Positions 24,921 to 33,556 of a stretch of 64,000 bases of DNA are shown here, one piece after another. How positions within the stretch are numbered: position 1 is the stretch's first letter; each line of letters starts with the position of its first letter. This stretch comes from Erythrobacter sp. HL-111. GTDB taxonomy: Bacteria > Pseudomonadota > Alphaproteobacteria > Sphingomonadales > Sphingomonadaceae. The DNA is taken from contig NZ_LT629743.1 of NCBI RefSeq assembly GCF_900105095.1, positions 124,001 through 188,000 of the forward strand. Reading direction: 5' to 3'. The position numbers and the translations under genes were made by a program. The notes below the pieces were generated by a model that was given only the letters and a program-made list of their open reading frames with translations, was not told the DNA's origin and ran no database searches.

Positions 24921-24943
24921 TTCTGTCCCCCTCGGATCGGTTG

Positions 24944-25777
24944 TCAGGTCTGGCGAAAGGCCCAGCGCAGCGTGCGCCCGACGCCCCAGGTCGCCGCGCG
25001 CGCGGGGATCGCGCCGAGCACGGGGCGCTGCAGCCGCAGCATGGCGCGCGCCCAGTCGGGCACCATCGCCACCGCCTCGGCCGCGATCACCGCCTGCAGC
25101 GCCTGCGGCGTGCCCTCGGGCCGGGAGGTGAGCACCAGCCGGGCGACCTCGCGCGCTTCGGGAGAGGTTTTCAGGTCGCCCCGCAGCTCGCGGAAGATCG
25201 CCTCCGCCTCGCGCCGGCTCTCGGGCACGGGATCGGCGCCGAGCGCGCGGGCGATGATCGCGAACTGGCGGTAATATTCGTCCTGTTCGGCATAGGGCAT
25301 TTCGGGGCGGACATGGCGCAGGTATCCGGCCAGGAAGCTCTGCGCCTCGACCACGTGGACCCAGGCGAGCGTGCGCGGGTCGGTTGCGGTGTAGGGCTCG
25401 CCGCCGGGCAGGGTTCCCCCGACCTTCGCATGGATGCGGTTGACCCGGTCGATCGCGCGCATCGCCTCGTCGCGGTGGCCGAAGGTCGTGACCGCGATGA
25501 AGCGCGCGGTGCGGCGCAGCCGCCCGTGCATGTCGGCGCGGAAATTGGAATGGTCGAGCACGCCCTGCAGCGCCGCCGGATGGAGCATCTGCAGCAACAG
25601 CCCGCGGATGCCGCCCGACATCATGCCCACCAGGTCGGCATGGACCCGCCGGATTGGCGTGTCGCGCGCGAACAGCGCCTCGTCCGAAGGGGGGACGGGC
25701 TGCTGGCCGGTCTCGTTGAACAGGTCGCGCACCTGTCCGACGAGACGGAGGCGCAGGGATTCGAGCGGGTCCGCCAT
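24944..25777 (-). CDS. DUF2236/MpaB-like oxygenase family protein
   Basis: A 277-residue protein matching the DUF2236 (MpaB/latex-clearing-protein-like) family, many of which are heme b oxygenases. Conserved stretches are GMMSGGIRGLLLQMLHPAAL, DHSNFRADMHGRLRRTARF, TTFGHRDEAMRAI, RIHAKVGGTLPGG and DPRTLAWVHVVEAQSFL, with several invariant His candidates. Substrate unknown. ATG at 25777. It precedes the GST gene by 23 bases, so the pair may be cotranscribed. Confidence 0.85.
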   Translation of the reverse strand: MADPLESLRLRLVGQVRDLFNETGQQPVPPSDEALFARDTPIRRVHADLVGMMSGGIRGLLLQMLHPAALQGVLDHSNFRADMHGRLRRTARFIAVTTFGHRDEAMRAIDRVNRIHAKVGGTLPGGEPYTATDPRTLAWVHVVEAQSFLAGYLRHVRPEMPYAEQDEYYRQFAIIARALGADPVPESRREAEAIFRELRGDLKTSPEAREVARLVLTSRPEGTPQALQAVIAAEAVAMVPDWARAMLRLQRPVLGAIPARAATWGVGRTLRWAFRQT

Positions 25778-25905
25778 GGCCCGTTCAATATGGGCGCGGC
25801 GCGGGCGATTTGCGAGCCTCATCGCCGTGCGCGGGCGCGACTTGCAAATTTGGCAGGGCAGACCGGCTTGCAGGGCGGGCTTCGGCCCTTTAACCCTCCC
25901 GCGCG

Positions 25906-26889
25906 ATGAACAACCATTCGACAGAAGAATTCGCCGGGGCCATGCCCTCCGAGCCCGATACGACGATCGACGTGAAGGACACCTTCGGGATCGACGTGGA
26001 CTGGCAGGTTCCCGCCTTTTCCGCCAATGACGAACACGTGCCCGAACTCGACAGGGATTACGTGTTCGATCCCGACACCACGCTCGCGATCCTCGCGGGC
26101 TTCGCGCACAACCGCCGGGTAATGGTGCAGGGCTATCACGGCACCGGCAAGTCGACCCATATCGAACAGGTCGCCGCGCGCCTCAACTGGCCGAGCGTGC
26201 GGGTGAACCTCGACGCGCACATCAGCCGCATCGACCTCGTCGGGCGCGATGCGATCGTGCTGAAGGACGGCTTGCAGGTGACCGAATTCAAGGAAGGCAT
26301 CCTGCCGTGGGCGCTGCAGCACCCCGTCGCGCTGACCTTCGACGAATACGACGCGGGCCGCCCCGACGTGATGTTCGTGATCCAGCGCGTGCTCGAATTC
26401 GACGGGCGGCTCACCCTGCTCGACCAGAACCGCGTCATCACGCCCAACCCGTGGTTCCGCCTCTTCGCCACGACCAACACGGTTGGCCTCGGCGATACCA
26501 GCGGCCTCTATCACGGCACGCAGGCGATCAACCAGGCGCAGATGGACCGCTGGAACATCGTCGTCGCGCTCAACTATCTCCCGCCCGAGACCGAACAGCA
26601 GATCGTCAAGTCCAAGACGCCCGAAACCGATGACAAGGTCATCGCCGACATGGTCAAGGTCGCCGAACTGACCCGGCAGGGCTTCATGAACGGCGACATC
26701 TCGACCGTGATGAGCCCGCGCACCGTCATCACCTGGGCGCAGAACGCGGCGATCTTCAAGTCGGTCGGCTTCGCCTTTCGCCTGTCGTTCCTCAACAAGT
26801 GCGACGAGGCCGAGCGGATGCTGGTTTCGGAATATTACCAGCGCGTCTTCGGCGAGGACCTGCCGGAAGGGGCGGCGAAGGGGCGCTAG
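25906..26889 (+). CDS. cobS: CobS-type AAA+ ATPase (cobaltochelatase small subunit)
   Basis: A 327-residue MoxR-like AAA+ ATPase of the aerobic cobaltochelatase family, which with CobT and CobN inserts cobalt into hydrogenobyrinate diamide. Walker A is [10 protein letters not shown] (about residues 75-84) and Walker B is [31 protein letters not shown] is a CobS signature. ATG at 25906 gives [11 protein letters not shown]. In most alphaproteobacteria cobT follows directly; here a penicillin-binding protein follows, and no cobT or cobN is in the window. Homologues in genomes without B12 synthesis may have another job. Confidence 0.9.
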   Translation: MNNHSTEEFAGAMPSEPDTTIDVKDTFGIDVDWQVPAFSANDEHVPELDRDYVFDPDTTLAILAGFAHNRRVMVQGYHGTGKSTHIEQVAARLNWPSVRVNLDAHISRIDLVGRDAIVLKDGLQVTEFKEGILPWALQHPVALTFDEYDAGRPDVMFVIQRVLEFDGRLTLLDQNRVITPNPWFRLFATTNTVGLGDTSGLYHGTQAINQAQMDRWNIVVALNYLPPETEQQIVKSKTPETDDKVIADMVKVAELTRQGFMNGDISTVMSPRTVITWAQNAAIFKSVGFAFRLSFLNKCDEAERMLVSEYYQRVFGEDLPEGAAKGR

Positions 26890-26923
26890 CGCCCGGCGAC
26901 CGCGATCGCGCTTGTGCCCGGGC

Positions 26924-26941
26924 GTGTTAGCCTGCTAACAC
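26924..26941. promoter_or_regulatory. Perfect 8-2-8 palindrome upstream of the penicillin-binding protein gene
   Basis: GTGTTAGC-CT-GCTAACAC is an exact inverted repeat with 8-bp arms, ending nine bases before the ATG at 26950. Size and symmetry suit a dimeric repressor site or a small hairpin that would lie over the ribosome-binding region. Confidence 0.5.
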
Positions 26942-26949
26942 AGCAAGTC

Positions 26950-29139
26950 ATGGGCCTGTTCGAGCGATTCCGCAGACCGGTGCGCGCGAACGGGCGCGAT
27001 GGCGGAGAGGCACGCGAAGCCGGCTATTTCCCGCTCTACGAAAGCCGGCGCCCGATCATCGACGACGAAGACGAGAACGCGCCTCCGCGCGCCGCGCCTG
27101 CGCCCGATTACGCCCGGTGGGACGAAGGGCTCGCGCAGGTCGACGGCGCTCTCGAAGCGGAAGAGCGCCGGCGGCTCGGGTGGTGGCAGCGTGACTATTG
27201 GCGCGCGCGCGGGCGTCTGTGGTGGATGGTCCGGGGCATCGCCGCCGCGCTGCTCGCCTTCTTCCTCCTCGTCGCATGGCTCGCGGTCACGGCGCCGCTG
27301 TCGAAAAGCCTCCAACCCATCGCCGCGCCGCAAGTGACGCTGCTGGCGAGCGACGGGACGCCGATCGCGCGGGCGGGGGCGATGGTCGATGCGCCGGTCG
27401 AGATCGCGAAGCTGCCGCCGCACGTTTCGCAGGCCTTCATCGCGATCGAGGACCGGCGGTTCCGGTCGCACTGGGGGATCGATCCGCGCGGCATCGCCCG
27501 CGCCGCCTGGACCGGGCGGGGCGGGGGCTCGACCATCACGCAGCAGCTTGCCAAGTTCACCTTCCTCACCCCCGAACAGACGCTGACCCGCAAGGCGCGC
27601 GAGGCGCTCATCGCGCTGTGGCTGGAGGCGTGGCTGACCAAGGACGAGATCCTCGAACGCTACCTTTCCAACGCCTATTTCGGCGACAACCAGTATGGCC
27701 TGCGTGCCGCCTCGCTGCACTATTTCTACCGCCAGCCGGAAAACCTCCTGCCGCAGCAGGCGGCAATGCTGGCGGGGCTGTTGCAGGCCCCCAGCGCCTA
27801 TGCCCCGACCAGGCATTACGACCGGGCGAAGGCGCGCATGGATCTTGTTGTTTCGGCGATGGTGGAGGAGGGCTATCTGACGCAGGGCGAGGCCGATGCG
27901 CTGCCCGCGCCGCGGCTCGACGTGAGGACGCGGGACGACCTTCCCACCGGCACCTATTTCGCCGACTGGGCGCTGCCGATTGCGCGCGAGGGGATGGAGG
28001 CGAGCTATTCCCGCCAGGTGCTGACGACGACGCTGGATTCCCGCCTGCAGGCGCTGGCGGGCCGTGTCGCCGCGCGCGCGCCGTTGGGCGAAGCACAGGT
28101 CGCGCTGGTGGCGATGCGGCCGTCGGGAGAAGTGGTCGCGATGGTGGGGGGCAGGGATTACGCGGCATCGCCCTTCAACCGCGCGACGCAGGCCCGCCGC
28201 CAGCCGGGTTCGACCTTCAAGCTGTTCGTCTATCTCGCCGCGCTCGAGGCCGGATGGGAGCCGGAGGACACGATCGCGAACACGCCCTTCGAAAGCGGTG
28301 CCTACCAGCCGAGGAACGCACGGGAGAGCTATTCCGAAACGATAACGCTCGAACAGGCGCTGGCCTCGTCGAGCAATGTCGCCGCGGTGCGGCTGATGAA
28401 CGAGGTCGGATCGGAGCGGGTCATCCGCATGGCGCGAAAGCTGGGCGTCGCCTCGCCCCTGCCCGAAGGCGATCCGAGCCTCGCGCTCGGCAGCTCGACG
28501 ATGACGCTGATCGAACTCGTCGCCGCCTATGCGGGCGTCGCGGGCAATGCCTTCCCGGTGACCCCGCGGCCCTTCGAGCGCGAGGAGCGCGGATGGCTCG
28601 AATGGCTGACCAGCCGCGAGGACAGCCTCTCGCGCCGCCACCACGAGGCGATCGAGCGGATGCTGCGGGTGGCGGTCAACCGCGGCACGGGGCGCGCGGC
28701 AATGCTGCCGGTTGCGAATTACGGCAAGACCGGGACGACGCAGGATTACCGCGACGCGCTGTTCGTCGGCTATGCGGGGGAGGGCGCGGCGCGGCTGGTG
28801 GTCGGCGTGTGGGTCGGCAACGACGACAATTCGCCTCTGGACGGTGTCACCGGGGGGAGCCTGCCCGCGCGAATCTGGAAGGACTTCATGCGCGGCGCGC
28901 TGCGGCTCGGCGGCCCGGCGCCGGCGCCGAAGCCGACCGCATCGCCCGATCCCGAAGGCCCGGTCCAGCCCTTCGACGTGGAGGAGGGGGAGGAAATCCC
29001 GCTGGACGAAAACGGCTCGACCCTCAGGATCGAACAGGGCGGGGTGACGGTGTCGACCGAGATCGACGGCGAACCGGTCGAACTGCGCCTGGGCGAGGAC
29101 GGGCTCGAGCTCGCGCCCGCGGGCGAGCCCCCGAACTAG
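26950..29139 (+). CDS. Class A penicillin-binding protein (transglycosylase/transpeptidase)
   Basis: A 729-residue bifunctional murein synthase of the PBP1 type. A cytoplasmic tail and one membrane helix (about residues 83-105) precede the GT51 domain: AFIAIEDRRFRSHWGIDPRG holds the catalytic Glu and GGSTITQQLAKFTFL follows. The transpeptidase has RRQPGSTFKLFVYL (STFK catalytic Ser), SSSNVA (SxN) and NYGKTGTTQDYRD (KTGT). The C-terminal 90 residues are acidic and Pro-rich. The ATG at 26950 is preferred; a GTG 36 bases upstream would span the palindrome. It ends in CTAG shared with the convergent thioesterase gene. Confidence 0.95.
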   Translation: MGLFERFRRPVRANGRDGGEAREAGYFPLYESRRPIIDDEDENAPPRAAPAPDYARWDEGLAQVDGALEAEERRRLGWWQRDYWRARGRLWWMVRGIAAALLAFFLLVAWLAVTAPLSKSLQPIAAPQVTLLASDGTPIARAGAMVDAPVEIAKLPPHVSQAFIAIEDRRFRSHWGIDPRGIARAAWTGRGGGSTITQQLAKFTFLTPEQTLTRKAREALIALWLEAWLTKDEILERYLSNAYFGDNQYGLRAASLHYFYRQPENLLPQQAAMLAGLLQAPSAYAPTRHYDRAKARMDLVVSAMVEEGYLTQGEADALPAPRLDVRTRDDLPTGTYFADWALPIAREGMEASYSRQVLTTTLDSRLQALAGRVAARAPLGEAQVALVAMRPSGEVVAMVGGRDYAASPFNRATQARRQPGSTFKLFVYLAALEAGWEPEDTIANTPFESGAYQPRNARESYSETITLEQALASSSNVAAVRLMNEVGSERVIRMARKLGVASPLPEGDPSLALGSSTMTLIELVAAYAGVAGNAFPVTPRPFEREERGWLEWLTSREDSLSRRHHEAIERMLRVAVNRGTGRAAMLPVANYGKTGTTQDYRDALFVGYAGEGAARLVVGVWVGNDDNSPLDGVTGGSLPARIWKDFMRGALRLGGPAPAPKPTASPDPEGPVQPFDVEEGEEIPLDENGSTLRIEQGGVTVSTEIDGEPVELRLGEDGLELAPAGEPPN

Positions 29140-29528
29140 GCCATCAGGATGTTCATCACCGCGCTGGCGATCGGGCGGGTGCGGTCGTCCTGCCACGCCT
29201 CGACCGTGAGGTTCGCGTTGCGCCGTCCCAGCCGCACGATCCGGGCGAGGGCATAGGTGCGCTTCTGCCGCCCGGCGGAAAGGTACTGCACCGTGATCCC
29301 GATCGGCTTGAGCAGCGGCTCGCGCCCTTCGGCGAGGAGGCGGGTGCGAAGCGCGGCGTAGCCCGCGGTTTCCAGCAGGCCCGCAGTCGCCCCGCCGTGG
29401 AAATGGCCGGGCCGCCCCTCCACGTTGCGCCCGAAATCGACCGCAAGGACCGGGACGCCGTCCTCGCGGCCTGCGACCTCGATGCCGAGCGAGCGGGCAT
29501 AGGCGGTGAGTTCGAGCGGCTCAGTCAT
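29136..29528 (-). CDS. PaaI-type hotdog thioesterase (first of two)
   Basis: A 130-residue hotdog-fold acyl-CoA thioesterase. GRPGHFHGGATAGLLETAGY is the PaaI/DUF4442-like active-site helix with HGG, followed by GITVQYLSAGR and a strand ending ASAVMNIL. Substrate not predictable. ATG at 29528 lies eight bases inside the end of the neighbouring thioesterase gene on the same strand, so the two are coupled and probably act together or as a heteromer (inference). It is convergent with the PBP gene and shares its stop CTAG. Confidence 0.85.
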   Translation of the reverse strand: MTEPLELTAYARSLGIEVAGREDGVPVLAVDFGRNVEGRPGHFHGGATAGLLETAGYAALRTRLLAEGREPLLKPIGITVQYLSAGRQKRTYALARIVRLGRRNANLTVEAWQDDRTRPIASAVMNILMA

Positions 29529-30000
29529 CGTCGCGCCCTTCGCTCTTGGCCTCGAGCCGCTGTTTCGCGTCGTAGGAAACCTGCATGAAGACCCCCGCGA
29601 TATGCGCCACGGGGTCCGCCTCGTCCCCGTCATGCGCGATCCCGCGCACGAAGGCGGCCGAACGGGTGACGCGGTAGCATTCGACCCGGCCCCACACAGC
29701 GCTGCGCTCGCGCGCGGGGCGCTGGTAATCGACCCGCAGGTCGAGCGTCGCGACGGGCGTGAACGCGCCGGTCGTCTGCCAGATCGACATCCCGCTCGCC
29801 ATGTCCATCAGGCTGACGATCGGACCGGACGCGAGCACGGGCCGGTCGGGTTCGCCCAGCAGGTCCTCGCGCCAGGGGAGCTTCAGTTCCACCCAGTTGG
29901 CGCCATGCGAGACATATTCGAGCCCGAGCCAGCCCGGATGCCCGCCGCGAAAGAAGTACTTGCCCGCCTCCCCGGCGTCGAATTTCGGCTGATCGTTCAT
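29521..30000 (-). CDS. PaaI-type hotdog thioesterase (second of two)
   Basis: A 159-residue hotdog protein. ASGPIVSLMDMASGMSIWQT is the central helix and PVATLDLRVDYQRPARERSA the following strand pair of PaaI thioesterases. It is a paralogue of the next gene but differs strongly in sequence, suggesting division of labour rather than recent duplication. ATG at 30000 gives MNDQPKFDAGEAG; a longer frame to 30138 overlaps ruvX and is rejected. Its 3' end overlaps the following thioesterase gene by eight bases. Confidence 0.85.
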   Translation of the reverse strand: MNDQPKFDAGEAGKYFFRGGHPGWLGLEYVSHGANWVELKLPWREDLLGEPDRPVLASGPIVSLMDMASGMSIWQTTGAFTPVATLDLRVDYQRPARERSAVWGRVECYRVTRSAAFVRGIAHDGDEADPVAHIAGVFMQVSYDAKQRLEAKSEGRDDD

Positions 30001-30058
30001 GGCATGATCCCTAGGGGCGCGGCCGCCCGCATCCAATCCCCAAATCATCGGGGCGCAC

Positions 30059-30529
30059 CTAAAGCACGCCCCCCGCAAGCCGGTCGATCGCGCCCTGCAG
30101 GATGACGGCCGCGGCATGGCTGTCGATCGCCGCCGCACGCTTCCTGCGGCTCATGTCCTGCCCGATCATCGCCGCCTCGGCGCTTCTGGTCGACCAGCGT
30201 TCGTCCCACAGCAGGACGGGCAGCGCGAAGGCTTCCGCGCAGTTGCGGGCATAGGCGCGCGATGCCTGCGCGCGCGGGCCTTCGCTGGCGTCCATGTTGC
30301 GCGGCAGGCCGATGACGATGCCCTTCACCTGACGTTCGGCCAGCAGCAGGGCGAGCGTCTCGCGGTCGCGCCCCCACTTGCCGCGCGCGATGGTCCGGCC
30401 GGCGGTCGCGAATCGCCAGCCCGCATCGCAGGTCGCCGTGCCGATGGTCTTCGTGCCGAGGTCGAGACCGAGCAGCGCCCCGCCATCGGGCAGGGCGTCC
30501 GCGAAATCGGGGGCGTGTTCGGTGATCAG
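30059..30529 (-). CDS. ruvX: RuvX/YqgF putative Holliday junction resolvase
   Basis: A 156-residue RNase H-fold nuclease of the YqgF family, linked to Holliday-junction resolution and pre-16S rRNA maturation. LLGLDLGTKTIGTATCD carries the first catalytic Asp; VIGLPRNMDASEGPRAQ and LWDERWSTRSAEA follow, with the last Asp in AAAIDSHAAAVILQ. No ATG, GTG or TTG in frame yields a full protein. The CTG at 30529 overlaps the upstream gene's stop as CTGA, exactly like the ATGA/GTGA couplings elsewhere here, and gives (M)ITEHAPDF. CTG initiation is therefore likely. Confidence 0.88.
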   Translation of the reverse strand: MITEHAPDFADALPDGGALLGLDLGTKTIGTATCDAGWRFATAGRTIARGKWGRDRETLALLLAERQVKGIVIGLPRNMDASEGPRAQASRAYARNCAEAFALPVLLWDERWSTRSAEAAMIGQDMSRRKRAAAIDSHAAAVILQGAIDRLAGGVL

Positions 30530-31734
30530 CGGCCGGTTTCCGCCTGGCCGGCAGCCCCGGCGAAGGCCTGCACCCGGCGGGCCACGTCCAGCTTGGTGTT
30601 CGCCCAGAACAGCGGGATGTCGTAGACGTGGTAATTGTTCCCCGGCAGGACGAAGGGCCCCATCTCGGGCGGCGGGCCGACCAGCAGGAGCCCGCGCGTG
30701 TCGCAGGTCGCCGGCACCCCGCCGGGCACGAGTTCGCCGTTCGCCATGGTCTCGTCGGGTTTCAGAGTGCCCGCATTGGCGCTCGCCGGCGCGGCGCCCC
30801 TGTAGGTCCCGGTGATCGGATTGGTGCAGAGGATCTCGCTCGCCCCGCGCTGTTCGCCGTCGAAGCCTTCGGAGGCCGCGTAGGCCTCGATCACCGCGGC
30901 GGGATCGGCAGGCACGCCAAAGCTCGACCACGACAGCACGCAGCCGGTCTGTCTCGCGGTGGCGCAGGCCGGGACACCCATCGCGGGCAGGTCGTGCTCG
31001 ACCGAGATCGGCCAGCCCACGGCATAGGCCGCGACCAGCCGGTCCGCCGCGTCCAAGCCCTTCACCTCGTCCTTCAGAAGCCGCATCAGGTGGAGCGCGC
31101 CCTGGCTGTGCCCGGCCAGCACGAACGGCGTGTCCTCGCCGATCGAATCGAGGAAATAGGCATAGGCTTCCCGCACGTCGGCATAGGCGGCATCGAGCGC
31201 CTGCTGCGCCTCGGGCGAGTCGGTGAGGAAGGCACCCATTGTCGCCTGACGATAGCGCGGCACCCAGATCTCGGACGCGGCGTTGAACGGGCTCGCCATG
31301 CCGCGGACATAGATGCGCGCGATCCGCTCGGCCTCTTCGGTGTCGGGATCGGCGTCGTCGGTGAGCGCGATCGGGGCGTTCCAGTTGCTTGTGCTGCGAT
31401 AGCTCGTCGGATGGACGAAGAAGACCGCGAAAGGGGGCTGGTCGGTCGACAGGACGCGGGCCTTGGCCGCTTCGTCCACCCCGCTCGGCACTTCGCCTTC
31501 GGGCGCGTAGGCGGGCTGCCAGCGCGCCGGGTCGGAGGTGCCGATGCCGGGCCGCGAATACCATAGCGCCGGGTCCTGGTAGGCGTTTTCCTCGAGCGGC
31601 TCCTGCGCGACGAAATCGCCCCTCGGCACGTAGACGAAGCGCGTGATCTCGGTCGCGAAGAGATTGAGCGCGATCGCGCCCGCGAGGAACAGGACGATCA
31701 CGATCGCGACGAGGTAGAGGAATTTCTTCGCCAT
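30526..31734 (-). CDS. DUF3089 alpha/beta-hydrolase, membrane-anchored
   Basis: A 402-residue lipase-like protein of the DUF3089 family. An N-terminal signal-anchor (about residues 6-26, LYLVAIVIVLFLAGAIALNL) places it in the periplasm. FAVFFVHPTSYRSTSNWNAP is the family entry motif, and VLAGHSQGALHLMRLL holds the nucleophile Ser (GHSQG). YHVYDIPLFWANTKLDV near the end is conserved in the family. Substrate unknown. ATG at 31734. It sits between lepB and ruvX and is coupled to ruvX through CTGA. Confidence 0.85.
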   Translation of the reverse strand: MAKKFLYLVAIVIVLFLAGAIALNLFATEITRFVYVPRGDFVAQEPLEENAYQDPALWYSRPGIGTSDPARWQPAYAPEGEVPSGVDEAAKARVLSTDQPPFAVFFVHPTSYRSTSNWNAPIALTDDADPDTEEAERIARIYVRGMASPFNAASEIWVPRYRQATMGAFLTDSPEAQQALDAAYADVREAYAYFLDSIGEDTPFVLAGHSQGALHLMRLLKDEVKGLDAADRLVAAYAVGWPISVEHDLPAMGVPACATARQTGCVLSWSSFGVPADPAAVIEAYAASEGFDGEQRGASEILCTNPITGTYRGAAPASANAGTLKPDETMANGELVPGGVPATCDTRGLLLVGPPPEMGPFVLPGNNYHVYDIPLFWANTKLDVARRVQAFAGAAGQAETGR

Positions 31735-31760
31735 GGGCTTGCCCCGGTCCTTCGAGCGAT

Positions 31761-32744
31761 TCAATCGGCGGTGAGCTTGGCCGCCTCGCCCACTGCGGTG
31801 CCTTCGGCGATCGCGGGGCGCAGCGTCGTCCACGCCCGGTCTTCGCGCAGGCTGGAGAACCAGCTCAGCGGGTTCCAGGTGGTCGACCCGTCGAGGCTGA
31901 AGGTGATGAATTCCGCCCGGCCCCCGATGTTTTCGAGCGGAACCGGCCCGCCGAGCCCGCTTTCGGCGATGCTCGCGCGGCTGTCGGCCGAATGGTCGCG
32001 GTTGTCGCCCATCACGAAGACGTGGCCTTCGGGGACGGTGACCGGGCCGTGGTCGTCGAAGCGCACGCGTTCATGGTCGATCACGAGATAGGTCGCGCCG
32101 TTGGGCAGCGTCTCGCGGAAGGTCGGCGGTTCGAAGAACGTGCCTTCGGAGGTGGTGACGCGGTGATCCTCGAAGGCGTCGAGGCAGGGGGCCGAAAGCC
32201 CGTCGATCCGGTTGCAGTAGAGTTCCGGTTCGAGCGGCAGGCGGACCGAAGCGACCTGTTCGCGCTCTATCGGCGTGCCGTTGAGGATGATGCGCCCCTC
32301 GCGCAGCTCGATCGTGTCGCCGGGCAGAGCCACCACGCGCTTGATGTAGTCCTCGTTGCGGATCGGGTGCACGGGAATGACGATGTCGCCGTATTCGGGC
32401 GTGTCGGGCCAGATCCGCCAGTCCCCGCGCGGCAGGAGGTGGAAGCTCGCCGAGGCCCAGGACCAGCCGTAGGGATACTTGGTGACGATCAGGCGGTCGC
32501 CCACCCACAGCGTCGGCATCATCGAGGCGGAGGGGATGTAGAACGGCTTGGCGACGAGGCTGTGGAAGGCGAGCACGACCAGCAGCATGAGCGCGAGGCC
32601 GCGTGCTTCGGCGAACCAGTTGACCTTTTCCTTCTCCTCCCCCCTCGCGGGCGGCGCGGGCGCCGTGCCGCCCGCGCCGCCGGTTCCCGGGGCGGCGGGT
32701 TCGGGGGAATGCGGGGCGGCGGGTTCGGTGTCGTGGTCGGTCAC
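31761..32744 (-). CDS. lepB: Signal peptidase I
   Basis: A 327-residue type I signal peptidase cutting Sec/Tat signal peptides on the periplasmic face. A Pro/Ala/Gly-rich N-terminal tail precedes a membrane helix (about residues 47-65), then [16 protein letters not shown] with catalytic Ser, [12 protein letters not shown] with catalytic Lys and [16 protein letters not shown] (box E). The start is GTG at 32744, which overlaps the acpS stop as GTGA; this overlap supports the choice. An additional region with Cys pair ([13 protein letters not shown]) lies mid-domain. Order acpS-lepB is conserved in alphaproteobacteria. Confidence 0.96.
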   Translation of the reverse strand: MTDHDTEPAAPHSPEPAAPGTGGAGGTAPAPPARGEEKEKVNWFAEARGLALMLLVVLAFHSLVAKPFYIPSASMMPTLWVGDRLIVTKYPYGWSWASASFHLLPRGDWRIWPDTPEYGDIVIPVHPIRNEDYIKRVVALPGDTIELREGRIILNGTPIEREQVASVRLPLEPELYCNRIDGLSAPCLDAFEDHRVTTSEGTFFEPPTFRETLPNGATYLVIDHERVRFDDHGPVTVPEGHVFVMGDNRDHSADSRASIAESGLGGPVPLENIGGRAEFITFSLDGSTTWNPLSWFSSLREDRAWTTLRPAIAEGTAVGEAAKLTAD

Positions 32745-33199
32745 GGGGCGGGTCTCGGATGGGGCGGATGGGTCAGGACAGGTCCGTCGGGGGCATCGCC
32801 AAGGGGAAGGGCCTCGATCAGGACGAGGGCATAGGCCCATGGATGATCGTCGGTTAGGGTGAGATGAATGCGCGCCTCATGCCCTTGGGGCGTCAATTCT
32901 TCAAGCCGCTTTGCCGCCCCGCCCGCCAGCGCGAGGGTCGGCGCGCCCGAGGGTGCGTTGACGACGCCGATGTCCTTCATGAAGACGCCGCGCCGGAAAC
33001 CCGTGCCCACGGCCTTTGAAAAGGCCTCCTTGGCGGCGAAGCGCTTGGCGTAGGTTCCGGCGATGGTGAAGGGGCGGCGGCGGGCCTTGGTGCGCTCGGT
33101 GTCGGTGAAGACCCGCGCCTCGAACCGCTCGCCGAAACGGTCGAGCGAGTTCTGGATGCGTTCGATGTTGCAAAGGTCGGAACCGAGGCCGATGATCAT
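32741..33199 (-). CDS. acpS: Holo-[acyl-carrier-protein] synthase
   Basis: A 152-residue AcpS that transfers 4'-phosphopantetheine from CoA to apo-[18 protein letters not shown] has the Mg-binding Asp and [16 protein letters not shown] the WxxKEA-type Glu/Lys. It is slightly longer than usual owing to a Pro/His-rich C-terminal tail. ATG at 33199 is the standard start; a frame extending to 33220 adds seven residues. Its stop is shared with the lepB GTG. Confidence 0.95.
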   Translation of the reverse strand: MIIGLGSDLCNIERIQNSLDRFGERFEARVFTDTERTKARRRPFTIAGTYAKRFAAKEAFSKAVGTGFRRGVFMKDIGVVNAPSGAPTLALAGGAAKRLEELTPQGHEARIHLTLTDDHPWAYALVLIEALPLGDAPDGPVLTHPPHPRPAP

Positions 33200-33268
33200 G
33201 GAGGAAATGTCCTTCGCCAATCCTACGCGCGAAGCCGCCGGAAGCCCCCCGCGATTATACTTGCCCGA

Positions 33269-33556
33269 TCAGGCCGGCGGCCCCTTCAGGATCAAGGCGA
33301 CCAGCAGGCCGAGGACCACGAAATGGATCATCACCTGCCCCTTGAACAGGGGGTGGGCGAAATCGCCCCTAGCGCGGGAGAGCGATCCGGCATAGCCGAA
33401 CGCCAGCAGCACGACCCAGCCGATGGCGAAGGCGAGCATGACCCCCTCGGCCACGGCAAAGCCGAGAAACCCGACCGCGGTGAGGAACAGGGTCGAACCG
33501 AAGAAGGCCCAGCGCTTCTGTTCGGCGGTGAGGTCCGCGGGCGGTTCGTCCGCCAC
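33269..33556 (-). CDS. Small membrane protein of unknown function
   Basis: A 95-residue protein with three hydrophobic segments (about residues 16-36, 39-56 and 75-92) and a charged N-terminus. I do not recognise a named family. The start is GTG at 33556, sharing one base with the pdxJ stop (TAGTG), so it is probably translated by ribosomes coming from pdxJ. It lies between pdxJ and acpS in the pyrE-lepB run; a membrane role linked to that cluster is not evident. Confidence 0.75.
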   Translation of the reverse strand: MADEPPADLTAEQKRWAFFGSTLFLTAVGFLGFAVAEGVMLAFAIGWVVLLAFGYAGSLSRARGDFAHPLFKGQVMIHFVVLGLLVALILKGPPA

